Assembly: GCA_033439765.1 (NCBI GenBank)
Contig: JAULSN010000009.1
Location: forward strand, 1,364,001-1,428,000
Origin: Lasiosphaeria ovina
Taxonomy: Eukaryota; Ascomycota; Sordariomycetes; Sordariales; Lasiosphaeriaceae
Reading direction: 5' to 3'
DNA length: 64,000 bases
Numbering within the stretch: the stretch's first letter is position 1; each line of letters opens with the position of its first letter. The position numbers and the translations under genes were made by a program. Below the pieces are notes generated by a model. The model saw only the letters and a list, made by a program, of their open reading frames with translations, was not told where the DNA came from and did no database searches. Shown piece by piece: positions 11,630 through 21,299 of the stretch.

Positions 11630-11720
11630 TGTGTGGATTGGCATATGCCTGTGATTACTGTGGGGCCCACAATCGACCCCTGAAGATCTTGACTTTGGTA
11701 AATCTTCCTTGTCAACTTGC
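11630..11720. repeat. Partial arm of the 32-kb foldback family
   Basis: The segment GCCTGTGATTACTGTGGGGC, followed by CCACAATCGACCCCTGAAG and a GGTAAATCTTCC stretch, resembles the left arm of the foldback element at 32162-32518 (same order, about 75-80% similar). Just upstream, 11578-11615 (AACCGAAGGAAAATAAGGCC) is the reverse complement of part of 34150-34188. Both indicate small dispersed repeats. Confidence 0.65.
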
Positions 11721-11852
11721 ACCATTGTTCTTCGATCTCTTCCAACACAACTCACACCACACAACAGCGGCCGGCCGGCCGGCCGGCCATCTAGTTTGAA
11801 GAGTCAGACATCTACCCGTATTGCAGGGACAAAGTCCATTCGGAACCTGCAT

Positions 11853-11936
11853 AAAAAATAAGCTACCTGGCAAGTTAGGAAGGGGTCGCTGAACGGTCCT
11901 CCGGGGGTGCCTGCGGCGGGCTGCTCGCAAGCTCGG
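11853..11936 (+). repeat. GC-rich dispersed repeat, copy A
   Basis: The sequence runs GCTACCTGGCAAG...CTGAACGG...TCCTCCGGGGGTGCCTGCGGC...GGGCTGCTCGC. It matches copy B at 26230-26351, less an internal stretch of about 20 bp, and copy C at 28199-28266 in reverse orientation. The core is strongly palindromic GC sequence. Confidence 0.7.
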
Positions 11937-11999
11937 TATTCCGCGGCTTAAGGAATCCGAGGTTTATCCGATTGACCAATCCCTGTTCGAGAAACTTTC

Positions 12000-13260
12000 G
12001 GCACCTCTACGGTATAGTAGAAGAGACAGCTGAACGGAGCCACCGGAGGCGAGCTTGCGAGCCGGAGTGTGGCGTAGAGAGGCTGAATCAAAGCAGTGCT
12101 AACGCGATTCGAGAGTTCCCGCGGGTGTCTCACGACAATAGCACACGATTTTACCCTCCTATGCCGCCTGGTCTCAGAAGCCAAACGCATGCAAAAGCAG
12201 TCAAGAATAAGGGTATTCGCCGTGTGTTGATGATGTCAGGAAGAACAGAGGGCCGGTCCGGGGGCTCTGTTGACCTGGGAAAAGGTGGTTTAATGACAGT
12301 GGCCTGTGCGGGCCCTGCCCTGAACCATACCCGATTTAGGTAGGTCTTTCTGACACCTGGAGAGAGACCAGAACCCCACCGTAGATCCCCTCCCCTCTCT
12401 CTGCTTTTGTCAGGCAGGAGGACTAACTTTGGGAGTTCATTCGTCTCGCCGCTCAGAGAGACGACAGTCGGCCTGACACTAGCCCGCCATGGGCTTGGCA
12501 AACGGGGCAGCGGAGGTCCCCAGCCATCAAGCAGGCGGACCCGAGCCAGGCATGGCAGCTTCAGGGGTTCACCGTCTTCCAACACAAAACACACCACACG
12601 CGACACACCACACAACAGCTGGCGGGCGGGGGGGCGGGCGGCCATCTCTTCCAACACCACAGCACAACGCAATACAACACAACAAGCATCGGCGGCGATG
12701 TCTTCCAACACAACACACACCACAACAAGCATCAGCGGCGGGGCGGGTGGCAACCTCTTTCCGAGTAGATGCAAAGAGACATGCTCAAAATTTTATCAAT
12801 TTGTAACCTCGGCCAGCCAGAGAATGCTTGCTTCCAGTCAGAGCAGAACCAAGCAGATGGGTTCATTCATTTGGTGGGTTGTTCTCATTGCCCCCCAGCT
12901 CCTCCTAGTCGAGCTCCTCCTGCGCCTCCTCCTGGGACTCCTCCGCGTGTCCCGTCATGTCTGCGGAGTTCTCTCTTCGAAGGGGGGCTCGAAGCGACCG
13001 AGACGCTGAGTCGTTGAGGTCGCGAGGCTCGAAGTGGAAGGTTTCTGGCAGGGTGGGGGGTCGGACAACGTCAACTGGGACTGGGTAGGTGTCGTCAACT
13101 GGGCGGTTGTTCTGATGGGGTGGGGTGGTTGATTCGGGTTTCAGGCGTCTCCGCTCGTTGTCCCCGGAGGTTGAGGTCGGCTAGTCGTTTCTCGTGAATG
13201 GGAAGCCGATTTTCCTCGTACGTACTCAGCCTCGTCTGAGTCTTCGATTGACGTGCAGGG
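12000..13260. other. Low-complexity, minisatellite-like region
   Basis: Between 12578 and 12750 a degenerate unit containing TCTTCCAACACAACACACAC and GGCGGG blocks is repeated about three times; a related copy is at 11735-11795 next to a (GGCC)n run. Long minus- and plus-strand open frames here (for example 12151-12774) are rich in repeats of the same few residues and overlap each other. I do not regard them as genes. Confidence 0.5.
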
Positions 13261-14075
13261 TCTATTGTAAGTCTAAAGTGATGGGCAGGATTTGGTGGGC
13301 AAATTGCCTGATTTTCCTGCCTTGGTGGGGGGCTGCCGGGGGCTCGGGGAACTGGAACCTACCTAGGTGTTGGGGTCGTTCTGTGTAGGTGGCTGAGCAA
13401 TGGCCAGTGCTTGCGATGGTCCGGGTGAGGTTTCCGGAAAGGTGCTGAGCAATGTGCCAACACTGTCTAGGAACTGTGAACTTGACGTCAATGTGTCGTT
13501 GGTGATTTTGCGAGTTGGTCTGACTGTCTGTTGGTTGATGAACTTGACGATTGCTGCCAGCTCCGTTTTGACCATGTCGAGCTGCACAATCCAACGTGGA
13601 TCAAATTTGGGTTGTTGGCCTGGTTGGAGTGTTTGCTTCCCAGCTGCTTCTTACTCTGTTCGTCGATTTCCGCCTGACGTCTTCGGAAAGGTGCTCAAAG
13701 TAATCCTCAAGGACCTCAATTGACTCTGTAGGCAAGGTGTTTGCAGTGAGTGCGATGTATCGAAGGATTTGAGCTCCAATCAGGTGTTCGCGGGGCTGCC
13801 GATCCATTGACAAAAGGTTGGTACAGGTAACGTTATAGGTACAGGGGTTTCAGCGGTTGGTTGCAGTGGCTAGAACCAGTGGTCCGTGCGTCTGCGGGTC
13901 TGTGCCAGGTCTTGCAGGTGGGTCCCAGGAATCCAGAAAACTTGGAAACTGGGCGTGCAAGCCGCGGGTCCTGGCAGTGGTTCGCAGAAAGTCGCGGGGT
14001 ATGGAAAAGGTGGTTCTGACAGCTGCGAGGAGATGCAGGTAGTAAGTACAATGCCTGAAGTATGGGGAGATCAAT
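13260..14075 (-). pseudogene. Unidentified coding relic
   Basis: Three adjacent minus-strand segments look like pieces of one decayed gene: a 13601-13813 frame with EVLEDYFEHLSEDVRRKS, a 13363-13587 frame with VKTELAAIVKFINQQT and SSQFLDSVGTLL, and a 13850-14074 frame. They need frame changes to join, and stops lie between them. I recognise no domain. Confidence 0.3.
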
Positions 14076-14819
14076 CGATGCGCTCGCGAAAGACTTGTCG
14101 AGCTCAGTCGTGGGCCATCGAGAAAAGGATCTCGGCGCCTGTGATTTAACGAGCTCGATTGTATGGTAAAGGCCGCTACAATTTTGATATCGCAGCTACC
14201 ATTGTCTTAAGCAGTTTAGAGACACTAGACACACTAAATGCAAAGGTTGTGAGAACGGCACGATTAAGATGGGGGCTCAATTGTGCAGCGCAGCGCTTCC
14301 GACAGAAGCAAGTCCTCAGAGAAGCAAGTCCTCACTGCAGGTCGCTGACACTATAATGCATGCACAGAGCCGAGTCTGGATAGTAGGGCTGTATTACTGG
14401 CGTGAGGAATCCCGGATCCCATCACTCACTCCATCGCGGACACGATAATGCTATCTATACTAGTAATAGGCGGGTGACTCGCGGTATCGTGGTTATGTAG
14501 TTTTTTCTTTTTAAATTCTTTTATAGTGGGAAACACTACCTGCGGCCTTGCATACTGGTGTCTTAATGGGTAGTAGCCAAGTGGGCAGGGGGCTCGTGTG
14601 GCTGGCCTCCTGTATGTCTGCAAAAGCTGCTAGGGGTAAGCCCCAAGGTGCGGAAATCACAAGACATGGGCAGAACGGACAGCGACAAAATCACGAGAAT
14701 TAATGGAATAGGGGCCACCAATTAGACGCAGCGACGCTCCCCGTATATATTAAAGTGCTGCAAATATACAAGAAATCCGATCCGACTACTTAGGGTCCTA
14801 AATCTTTCTGAAGCACACT

Positions 14820-14905
14820 TCTCCCCCACCCCCAATCACTTCAAACCATACTCCCTAGATAAAGCTTATCTCCCCCCCATCAATACAAACCATACTCTCT
14901 AGATA
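14820..14905. repeat. Short tandem duplication
   Basis: CAAACCATACTCCCTAGATA followed by AAG recurs about 45 bp later as CAAACCATACTCTCTAGATA plus AAG, separated by poly-C runs. It lies just downstream of the orphan gene at 14913. Confidence 0.7.
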
Positions 14906-14912
14906 AAGACGG

Positions 14913-15626
14913 TCAGCATTCCTTTTTTTCTTTCATTTTGTACTGCAAGGTTCTAATGATCAAAAGGCCGGAAAGATAGCGTTGGCAGTAGTGGGGGTTG
15001 ACTAACGTTGATTCGGGCTTCATTGCATAGCCTCCATCGCCGGTTGACTCCTCGTGTTGCCCCCCCGCAGGCGAATCCATCGGCCAAAACCACCATGAGC
15101 CGTCCAGGGGGTGTAGGTCGTCTTGCCAACAGTTGATGTTGGCCAGACTGGGCGATGGCGAGTAGTTGAACACGTGAAGCCCATCTTTCCCCTCTGCCCA
15201 ACAACGGAAGACGTCTCCTCGACTCAACGTATCCAACCGGATAGTCCGTAGCTGCTCGCTTTTGGAGACGTATAGGACGGCATTTCCAACCCAGCGGGAC
15301 TGGTCTTTGGGCTTGTCTGGCAGCTCACGGAGCTCCCATACACGTTTTATCGTGTGAGGTTTGTGGATGTCACCCGCCGTCGTAGTGTAGAAACAGCCTT
15401 CGGGCACAATATTAGATGTCGTCCAAAACAGCCCTTGACGCATCACCTGCAACAGGTCGTGGCACTGGAAACAGAAGGTGGCTTGCCAGTCCCTCGGCGC
15501 ACCACCTATGGTTTTGGGATCGGGAAGTAGTTGCATCCTAACGCGGTAGCCATGCGTGTAGCTCTGGGGTTGCGAACCGCTGCTAGTAGCTTCGTCTTCA
15601 AGAAGTTGTTGTGCGTTGGTGGCCAT
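14913..15626 (-). CDS. Orphan protein, 237 aa, intact
   Basis: An uninterrupted 237-codon frame starts at an ATG in a good context (TTTACAATGGCC) at 15626 and ends with TGA at 14913. A TATATAA element lies about 80 bp upstream (15707-15713), and the flanks are AT-rich. The protein has no signal peptide or membrane segment. It is rich in Trp, Asp and Pro and has a CFQC pair near residues 52-55. I recognise no domain or family. Unlike most of its neighbours it has no stops or frame breaks, which argues for a functional or recent gene. An unspliced intron near the C-terminus cannot be excluded. Function is unknown. Confidence 0.65.
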   Translation of the reverse strand: MATNAQQLLEDEATSSGSQPQSYTHGYRVRMQLLPDPKTIGGAPRDWQATFCFQCHDLLQVMRQGLFWTTSNIVPEGCFYTTTAGDIHKPHTIKRVWELRELPDKPKDQSRWVGNAVLYVSKSEQLRTIRLDTLSRGDVFRCWAEGKDGLHVFNYSPSPSLANINCWQDDLHPLDGSWWFWPMDSPAGGQHEESTGDGGYAMKPESTLVNPHYCQRYLSGLLIIRTLQYKMKEKKEC

Positions 15627-15639
15627 TGTAAATAAATGC

Positions 15640-17160
15640 GATGAAGGGTAACAACTTGGGTGACAGGTGCAAAATGAAATGCGATGAAGCGGAATATGTC
15701 AGAGGTTTATATATTCAAATTCGGTTTTGGATTTGACTTTGCCCAGGTCCGTAGAATCATCCTAGGTTCGATGATTTCTTTTTCTTTAACTTTAAAACAA
15801 ATCTAGCCGCCCGCACTGGAAGGGCAAGAAGAAGCTTTGGGGGCGTGCAAATCGTGTCAAGGGTTTTTACAGCTACGGTGGAGTGCACAAGGGGCGATTT
15901 TGGCCTTAACTCAGAAAGGGGATTGCTGTCAGAAAGAGTTAGGGTTAGCATGGTCTAGGGTCAACACAGGTCCCCGACCTGCGGGGCGCAGGTGTCATGG
16001 TCGTTCAGTGACTTCAGGGGAGGGCGTCACGTTAGGGGCACGTGACCCGTGTTGATGCCCGCTAAAGGCAGGGGGCTCAGGGGCCCACGGGCTCTCAACC
16101 ACATAAGGAGGAACTGGCTCGCAGAGACTTCGCACCGGGCCAGAGATTAGTGCTGCACACAATAACCACCTAACCTTTGTTGCCTCTGCCACTCTTGAAA
16201 CTCTTGTCCCAAAGCCCCTTACAGTCGTTGCTGTGTTGTTTAGCGCTCTTCTGGTGAGCTGCGATCACCTACTCAGCTTTTATACAACGCAACTCTGCGT
16301 CTCTGTTCTGACACTCTGTCCTCTAACGGGACCATTAGGCTGGGGGGCATCCTGGTCCGGGAGCACACTACCGAAGACGGACGACGTAATTTAATTGTGC
16401 ATCATCAGCGATGTGACCCCATCAATAATTTTCCCGGGCCTTGATGTTGTGAATTGAGATATTAACAGCAAGAAGTCAAGCAAGGCACACCGGTGAAGTG
16501 TACCAAATTTCTCTGCCCAATCTGGTCTTGTCCCACCGCAGTCCAGATTACCGCGACGACGGCTCTGTTGTATATTTATGAAAGGAGCGACTTGGTCACC
16601 GCCCGACAATGGTCAGGATTTGGCGGGTTCAGACGGCTAGAGCAATCCCGAATAATTACCAACTCTCTTTTCACCGCCATGAGCAACCAAATTTATTGAG
16701 CGCCGGGTCGTCATCTATGGTGGGGAAAAGCTACTGCATTGGAATGATCTACGAAGCAGGACAAATAAAGGGAAGACAACAGGCGTGTGTGGGCGGGTGG
16801 AAAACCCTTCCTGCATCCCTGGCCGCCAAGGAGGACTAAGGCTGGCCCAGCAACCACCACAACATCATCTGTTCCCTCCTTTATTGATATTCGAACATAA
16901 ATGGACTTGGATTTGGAAGCCGGCAACTATATTAGGACTTTAGATCGCTTTCCCTTGCCAACAGCGGCTACTGTGAGAATAGAGCACCAGGAATCGTGGA
17001 AAAACAGTGTTGTGTGCGTTGATCTAATAGAGTAGAATCCAAGCCGTCCACCACATAGGGGCGCCTGGGAAAAGTCTGTTTGAGGCTCACGTTCCACCCG
17101 CGCGGTGCAACGAGCGTGCTAGCCGAGGGGGGGTCTATCCAATCTGACAGCTACCAGTGG
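15640..17160. other. Intergenic stretch, no supported gene
   Basis: No family match is seen on either strand. A CCCTGA/GTTAGG-rich patch near 15935-15950 includes TTAGGGTTAG, too short to call telomeric. The sequence just upstream of the 14.9-kb gene repeats AAATGCGATGAAG twice (about 15634 and 15677). Confidence 0.35.
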
Positions 17161-17168
17161 CCCGGCTC

Positions 17169-19524
17169 TCAGCCCGCATGGTTGGCAGTGACGGTGACCG
17201 TCTCCGCAATCTGGTCATATGCCCTTCTTTCCCGCAATCTCCGAGGTTTTCTAGGTTTGCCTTTGCGATACAGTCTCCTCAACATATCCGTCCGGATCAT
17301 ACTCAACGAGACGAGTAGCTGTGGTTCTTGCTGGTCGTCCTGCCGGTCCACTTGCACAAGTAACGGCGTAACGGCGCATCGACTCGGCCGATCAGATACG
17401 CCTCGGAATGCTTCAGTGTCCACTGGACTGATGATGGCGTCAGGTTCCCCCCCTGGGCAGCCGGCAGACCGTGGCTCTCTTGGCAGCACGAGACAGCCGT
17501 CCAGAACAGGGCGGTCGAGTTGGCCCATGACGCGTCCGATCCGCGACACTTGACCTTGTCGGTCTCAAGGCATCGTGTCGTCATGTACGCAAACGTGGCA
17601 ATGTCCTCGGAGTCAGCGATCATACGGGCCCAGTAGTTCTCTCTCCTGCAAGGTATCCGGAAGCATTGAAACGGCAAGTCCGGCTGGATACACCCGATAA
17701 TGAGGTCTTGGCCCTTGCGGTCCATGCCCGTATCTTGTAGGAGGAAGAGAACGGCAATGGCGAGGCTCTCAAAGGCTTTTTGTAACGCGTGCTCCAGGTT
17801 TTCCAGCCAAGCGCGGAGGTCACCTTCACGCAAAATCCCCAGAAGATCGAAGTCTTCTACCAGTGTCTTCTAGTGAAGAGGTTTTGTAACGAGAGCTCCG
17901 GCATAGACAGGCAGCACATCAGCAAGCAAATCTCGAAGTCGGACTCGCCGGGCGATGCCCGTGCAAACGCTGATCTGGACGCCGAACGGACCCTCGAGGT
18001 CGGAGACGTACAGCGATCTCCGGGCCAGCATTTTCGCCTTCCTTGTGAGCCCCTGCCTTTTCACCCATGTCTGGTTGAACTGGAGTAATGCGATAGAACT
18101 CTGGCCCGCCTGGAGACCGATACCCAGTTGGCGTTCCGATACTTCCCAGTAGCCTGGGAACGTCCCCATTTCTTCTAGCAGCGAACAGGCCATCCGGAGC
18201 TGCCTCTGCGGTCCGGCCTCACATTTATGGTTAGCCGAGACCCTAGCTCCAACAATCAGCTTCTCTCTTCGAGGGAAGGTAGATGCGGATAATGTGTCGA
18301 GTTTCGATGCTCGGCTCCAGTGCAACACTGCGTCTTTCGCCTTAGAGGTTGGCATGATCAGTCCACCGCCCAGGGATATAGCATATAGGTTATCCATGTC
18401 GTGTGTCGGTGTGATGAACTCTCCAGGGCCCCAAGTGTCAAGCAAGTCTTCCGGGCTAGCCTTCAGGTCCAACCTCGGCCTTTCATTCGGCAGGCTCAAA
18501 GCCGTCGCTTGATCGAGGTATTGGAATGTGAACACGGGTTGTTGCAGCATATCGCCAAAGCAGCTAAGGTCTACCAAGGAGCCGAGGATGCAGGGGCCCT
18601 TGAAGTTGGCGCTCCAGCGATTGTCTCCGATGAGCAATATGCGTTCTGGGAGTGTGTCGGGAAAGAAGGGACGGAGAGGTCCGCAGTGCCCCTGCGAGTA
18701 CGAGAGGAAGGCGAGAGAGACAAACTGAGCCACCAGGCTATCCAGAAACCGTTCACCTTGTTGCCAATCGGCGAGCAGCATCTCTGGGCACAGAAATTCC
18801 AGGAGTCTCCGAATTTCTGGCGAAGGCGTTGCCGATTTTGCCGATTTTGCCGAGGCTCGACTCTCCCGAGGGCTAGCACTTGGCCCAAATCTATCCGTCC
18901 TAGCTCAGCCTGCGATCCACGGGTCACCAGAAAGGTGAACGAGTCACAACACCCTCCGACCTGCTGGAGAACGGCGGCTGCCTTTTCCACTTCCTTCAGG
19001 ACATCGGAGGCGGACTCCGGATCTGCGAGGGAGACGATAGCGGTTGAGTTGTCTTGCTCAAAATTAACGGTCCCAAATCTTAGACCGTGGAATCCATGAG
19101 TCAAGGGACCGACTCCTCCGAGACCGTAGAAGTAGTCAATACACTCGCGGACTGAATATTCTACCCCATCCATGTCTTGCACTAAGGAGGCGCCGTTATT
19201 AGATGATAGGGGTCGCGCCGCCGAGTCTACCAAGCCCTCTCGGCTTGCCGCCGTCTCGCTGTGGACGCACCCTGGGATATGAAAGTCGTGGGTGAAGGTC
19301 ACGATATTATTGGGTACGTTGATTTCCGAGAAAATCCACGGCCCATCGCGAGCCTTTTCTAGCAGCTCATCAGCGATCTCGTCGGTTGAATAATCCAAAA
19401 GTTGCAATTCCGTAAGCCACGCGTATTCCCCGACGGAAACTTCTTTAAAAGAGTCTCTTATGAGGTTTCGCAGTGAATCACGGTCTAGTTGTGACATGGC
19501 CATGTGAAACTTGTCCAGCACCAC
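17169..19524 (-). pseudogene. Large uncharacterised fungal protein, degraded
   Basis: Three consecutive minus-strand frames (19524-18571, 18781-17870, 17833-17303) plus a fourth (17549-17169) line up as one protein of about 770 aa. Landmarks in order are EYAWLTELQLLDYSTDEIA, AAVLQQVGGCCDSFTFLV, LLDTWGPGEFI, GTFPGYWEVSERQLGIGLQA, ARRVRLRDLLADVLP, AIAVLFLLQDTG and KHSEAYLIGR. I recognise it as an uncharacterised family found in many ascomycetes. Breaks are a frame change near 18830-18890 beside a 9-bp tandem repeat (GGCAAAATC), an in-frame TAG at 17870-17872 where relatives appear to have Trp, and a second frame change near 17340-17390. Codon quality between the breaks is good, so decay may be recent. 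Small introns could explain the first break, but I found no well-phased sites. Confidence 0.75.
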
Positions 19525-19829
19525 AGATGGACTCGGTAGTGTCGGTGGCTTCGGGCTCGGGCATCGAGGAGCCGGTGGGGCAGACGCGACCGAGGTGGCC
19601 AGCGATACCGTTGAAGATAGAGACAGGGCCGATCACGGCTTGGTCCGTTCCGGCCATAATGTTATCGCAGCAGGTAAAAGTGGCGATGCCTCATGGTTAA
19701 ATCTGGAAATATAAGTTAGTCCACAAATAAAAATCTCTAAGGGTCTAACAATCAGTTGCTAGAGACTACACATGCTGGCAGGGCACAACGGCTCCCGACT
19801 TTTAAACTTATCTACGGTTTGAAATCGTG

Positions 19830-20216
19830 GCGACGACGCCTTCCACCGAAAGTCAACATGCCACACCAGCACAACGCCTAGGACCACGCGGCGGTACGAC
19901 CCTCATACGACCGCCTCGCCAGCTCAATGACCCTCAGTCTGTCTCTGGACTCTTGCAGCTTGACAAAGACCTCATCTGTACAGCACATCGCCGTCACCAT
20001 ATTCTCGTAGTGGCCCTGGTACCAGCTAAGAAGACTCGGATATTTGCCCACGTATAACTTGCTTACCTCGTCGAGGGTCTGGCTGTCGGCATCAAACTCG
20101 GCCGTGGTAGTCAGCGTGTCCCAGATGTCCTTAAGCTCCCTTAGCGCCTCAGTTTCCCCGCTGCCGCATTCCGTACCCTGACATCCCCGATCTTCATCCG
20201 CGCCTACTTGCCGCAT
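19830..20216 (-). CDS. Unidentified ORF fragment
   Basis: A minus-strand frame (20216-19878) gives a plausible helical protein segment: ELKDIWDTLTTTAEFDADSQ, then YVGKYPSLLSWYQGHYENM and LQESRDRLRVIELARRSYEG. It has natural amino-acid composition and no low complexity, but no family I recognise and no clear start. It may be an exon or relic of a larger gene. Confidence 0.3.
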
Positions 20217-20309
20217 TTCGTACTCTGATATTGGGCCGCTAGATAATAGATATAAATAAGGGGGCTAGATAATAGATTTAAATAAGGGGCTAGTCCGGGC
20301 ATAAGAATG

Positions 20310-20657
20310 AAGTTCAGAAAGGCCGCCCGAGCAGTTCACGGGCTTCAAGCCGAGTTAGTTTTAGAGTAGGCACGAATCGAAGCCCAAGAGGCCGGATTGG
20401 AACGCTTGAAGCTAAAGAAAAGCAGGAAAATCCCAAACCTGAATAAACGGTCCATGACTTTAGATACTATACTACTGGGTGGCGAGGCTCCCGCAGAGCC
20501 TTAAGTGGAAGCTCAAAATGCGGCTCAAGTAGAGCCGCAAGAAGAAGAGGTAGATGAAGAAGACGATGAGGATGATGCTGTAGATGACGACATTCCACCT
20601 GCAAGAATGACCAGATCAGGGCGTGCAACCAGGATACTGGTACAATATATGGATTGA
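20310..20657 (+). pseudogene. Tc1/pogo-type transposase C-terminal relic
   Basis: One frame runs from 20310 to a TGA at 20655-20657 with two internal stops (TAG 20367-20369, TAA 20502-20504). It has a basic stretch (LKLKKSRKIPNLNKRSMTLD), an acidic run (EEEVDEEDDEDDAVDDD) and the end MTRSGRATRILVQYMD. The basic/acidic tail ending in 'TRSGR-TR' is typical of C-termini of fungal pogo/Fot1-like or related Tc1/mariner transposases as I know them. The two stops need single transitions from Gln or Glu/Lys-type codons. The surrounding DNA is AT-rich. The catalytic domain is absent. Confidence 0.6.
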
Positions 20658-20908
20658 GTGATTAATTAGCTACATTTTGCTATGTTTTATTTGTAATTAG
20701 CTTCACAATTGACTATGCTACGGTTGTTCAAAGTTGTTGTGTTTTGGTGTAAAAAGTGATCGCCTAGCCTGGGTGATCGGGTGGGGGGATGGTATTCAGC
20801 CCATCCGTCCTGCTCCTTTTTAGGTTAATGTGCGTATGGGGCAAAGGGCCTGGCGGAAAAGCATCAGTTCGCGCATGTACCTTCTAAAGGCCAGTTCGCA
20901 CTGCTACT

Positions 20909-21080
20909 CACTGCCGTCATCGGGAAGCTCTTTCAGCCCCGCAATGATATGGTCTTCCGGGGGAGCCCTCGGGCACGATGGGCGCCCCCATAGCCTCGAA
21001 TTCTTCATCCTTGTAGATACGCGCCGAGCTGTGTTTGACACGAACATGGTAACCAGCCTCGAGCAGCGCCTTGACCGAAG
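20909..21080 (-). pseudogene. LYS1-like (saccharopine dehydrogenase) fragment
   Basis: The minus strand reads SVKALLEAGYHVRVKHSSAR, IYKDEEFEAMGAPIVPEGS and then, after a small deletion and frame change, EDHIIAGLKELPDDGS. This matches the N-terminal part of fungal saccharopine dehydrogenase (NAD+, L-lysine forming), the last step of the alpha-aminoadipate lysine pathway, which follows the pattern '...ALLEAG--V-VE-S--RI--DEEFE--GA--V-EGSW-----DHII-GLKELP'. The conserved Trp after EGS is lost. About 55 residues survive out of about 370. A possible intron acceptor (CCCCAG) precedes the fragment. It is a pseudogene scrap, and the true gene is presumably elsewhere. Confidence 0.7.
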
Positions 21081-21299
21081 CTGGGGATACTATGCCAAGC
21101 CCGTTGTTAGCGCTGGGAGACCATGGGAATGGGGTAGAGGAAAGGGGGCAGCAGGGCAGCGAAGGGCAAGGGCGGAGACACACACCGCTGTCAGGAAAGA
21201 GGCCAGAGCGACCAGGTGGCTACCACCCCGTCGGGAGAAGGGTGACTGAAAAAGAAGAGAAACCCCCATGCGTGCTTCCCGAAGCCTGCCACGCATCTC

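Noticed and set aside
11761..11788. (GGCC)n run as a regulatory element
   Set aside because: A simple microsatellite next to a degenerate minisatellite; nothing ties it to a gene.
12151..12774. 207-codon minus-strand frame
   Set aside because: It lies across degenerate CAACACAACACA and GGCGGG repeats, overlaps two equally long plus-strand frames and has a biased Leu/Val/Cys/Pro composition.
15935..15950. TTAGGGTTAG as interstitial telomere repeat
   Set aside because: Only one and a half units; similar short matches near 2827 and 22864 are expected by chance.
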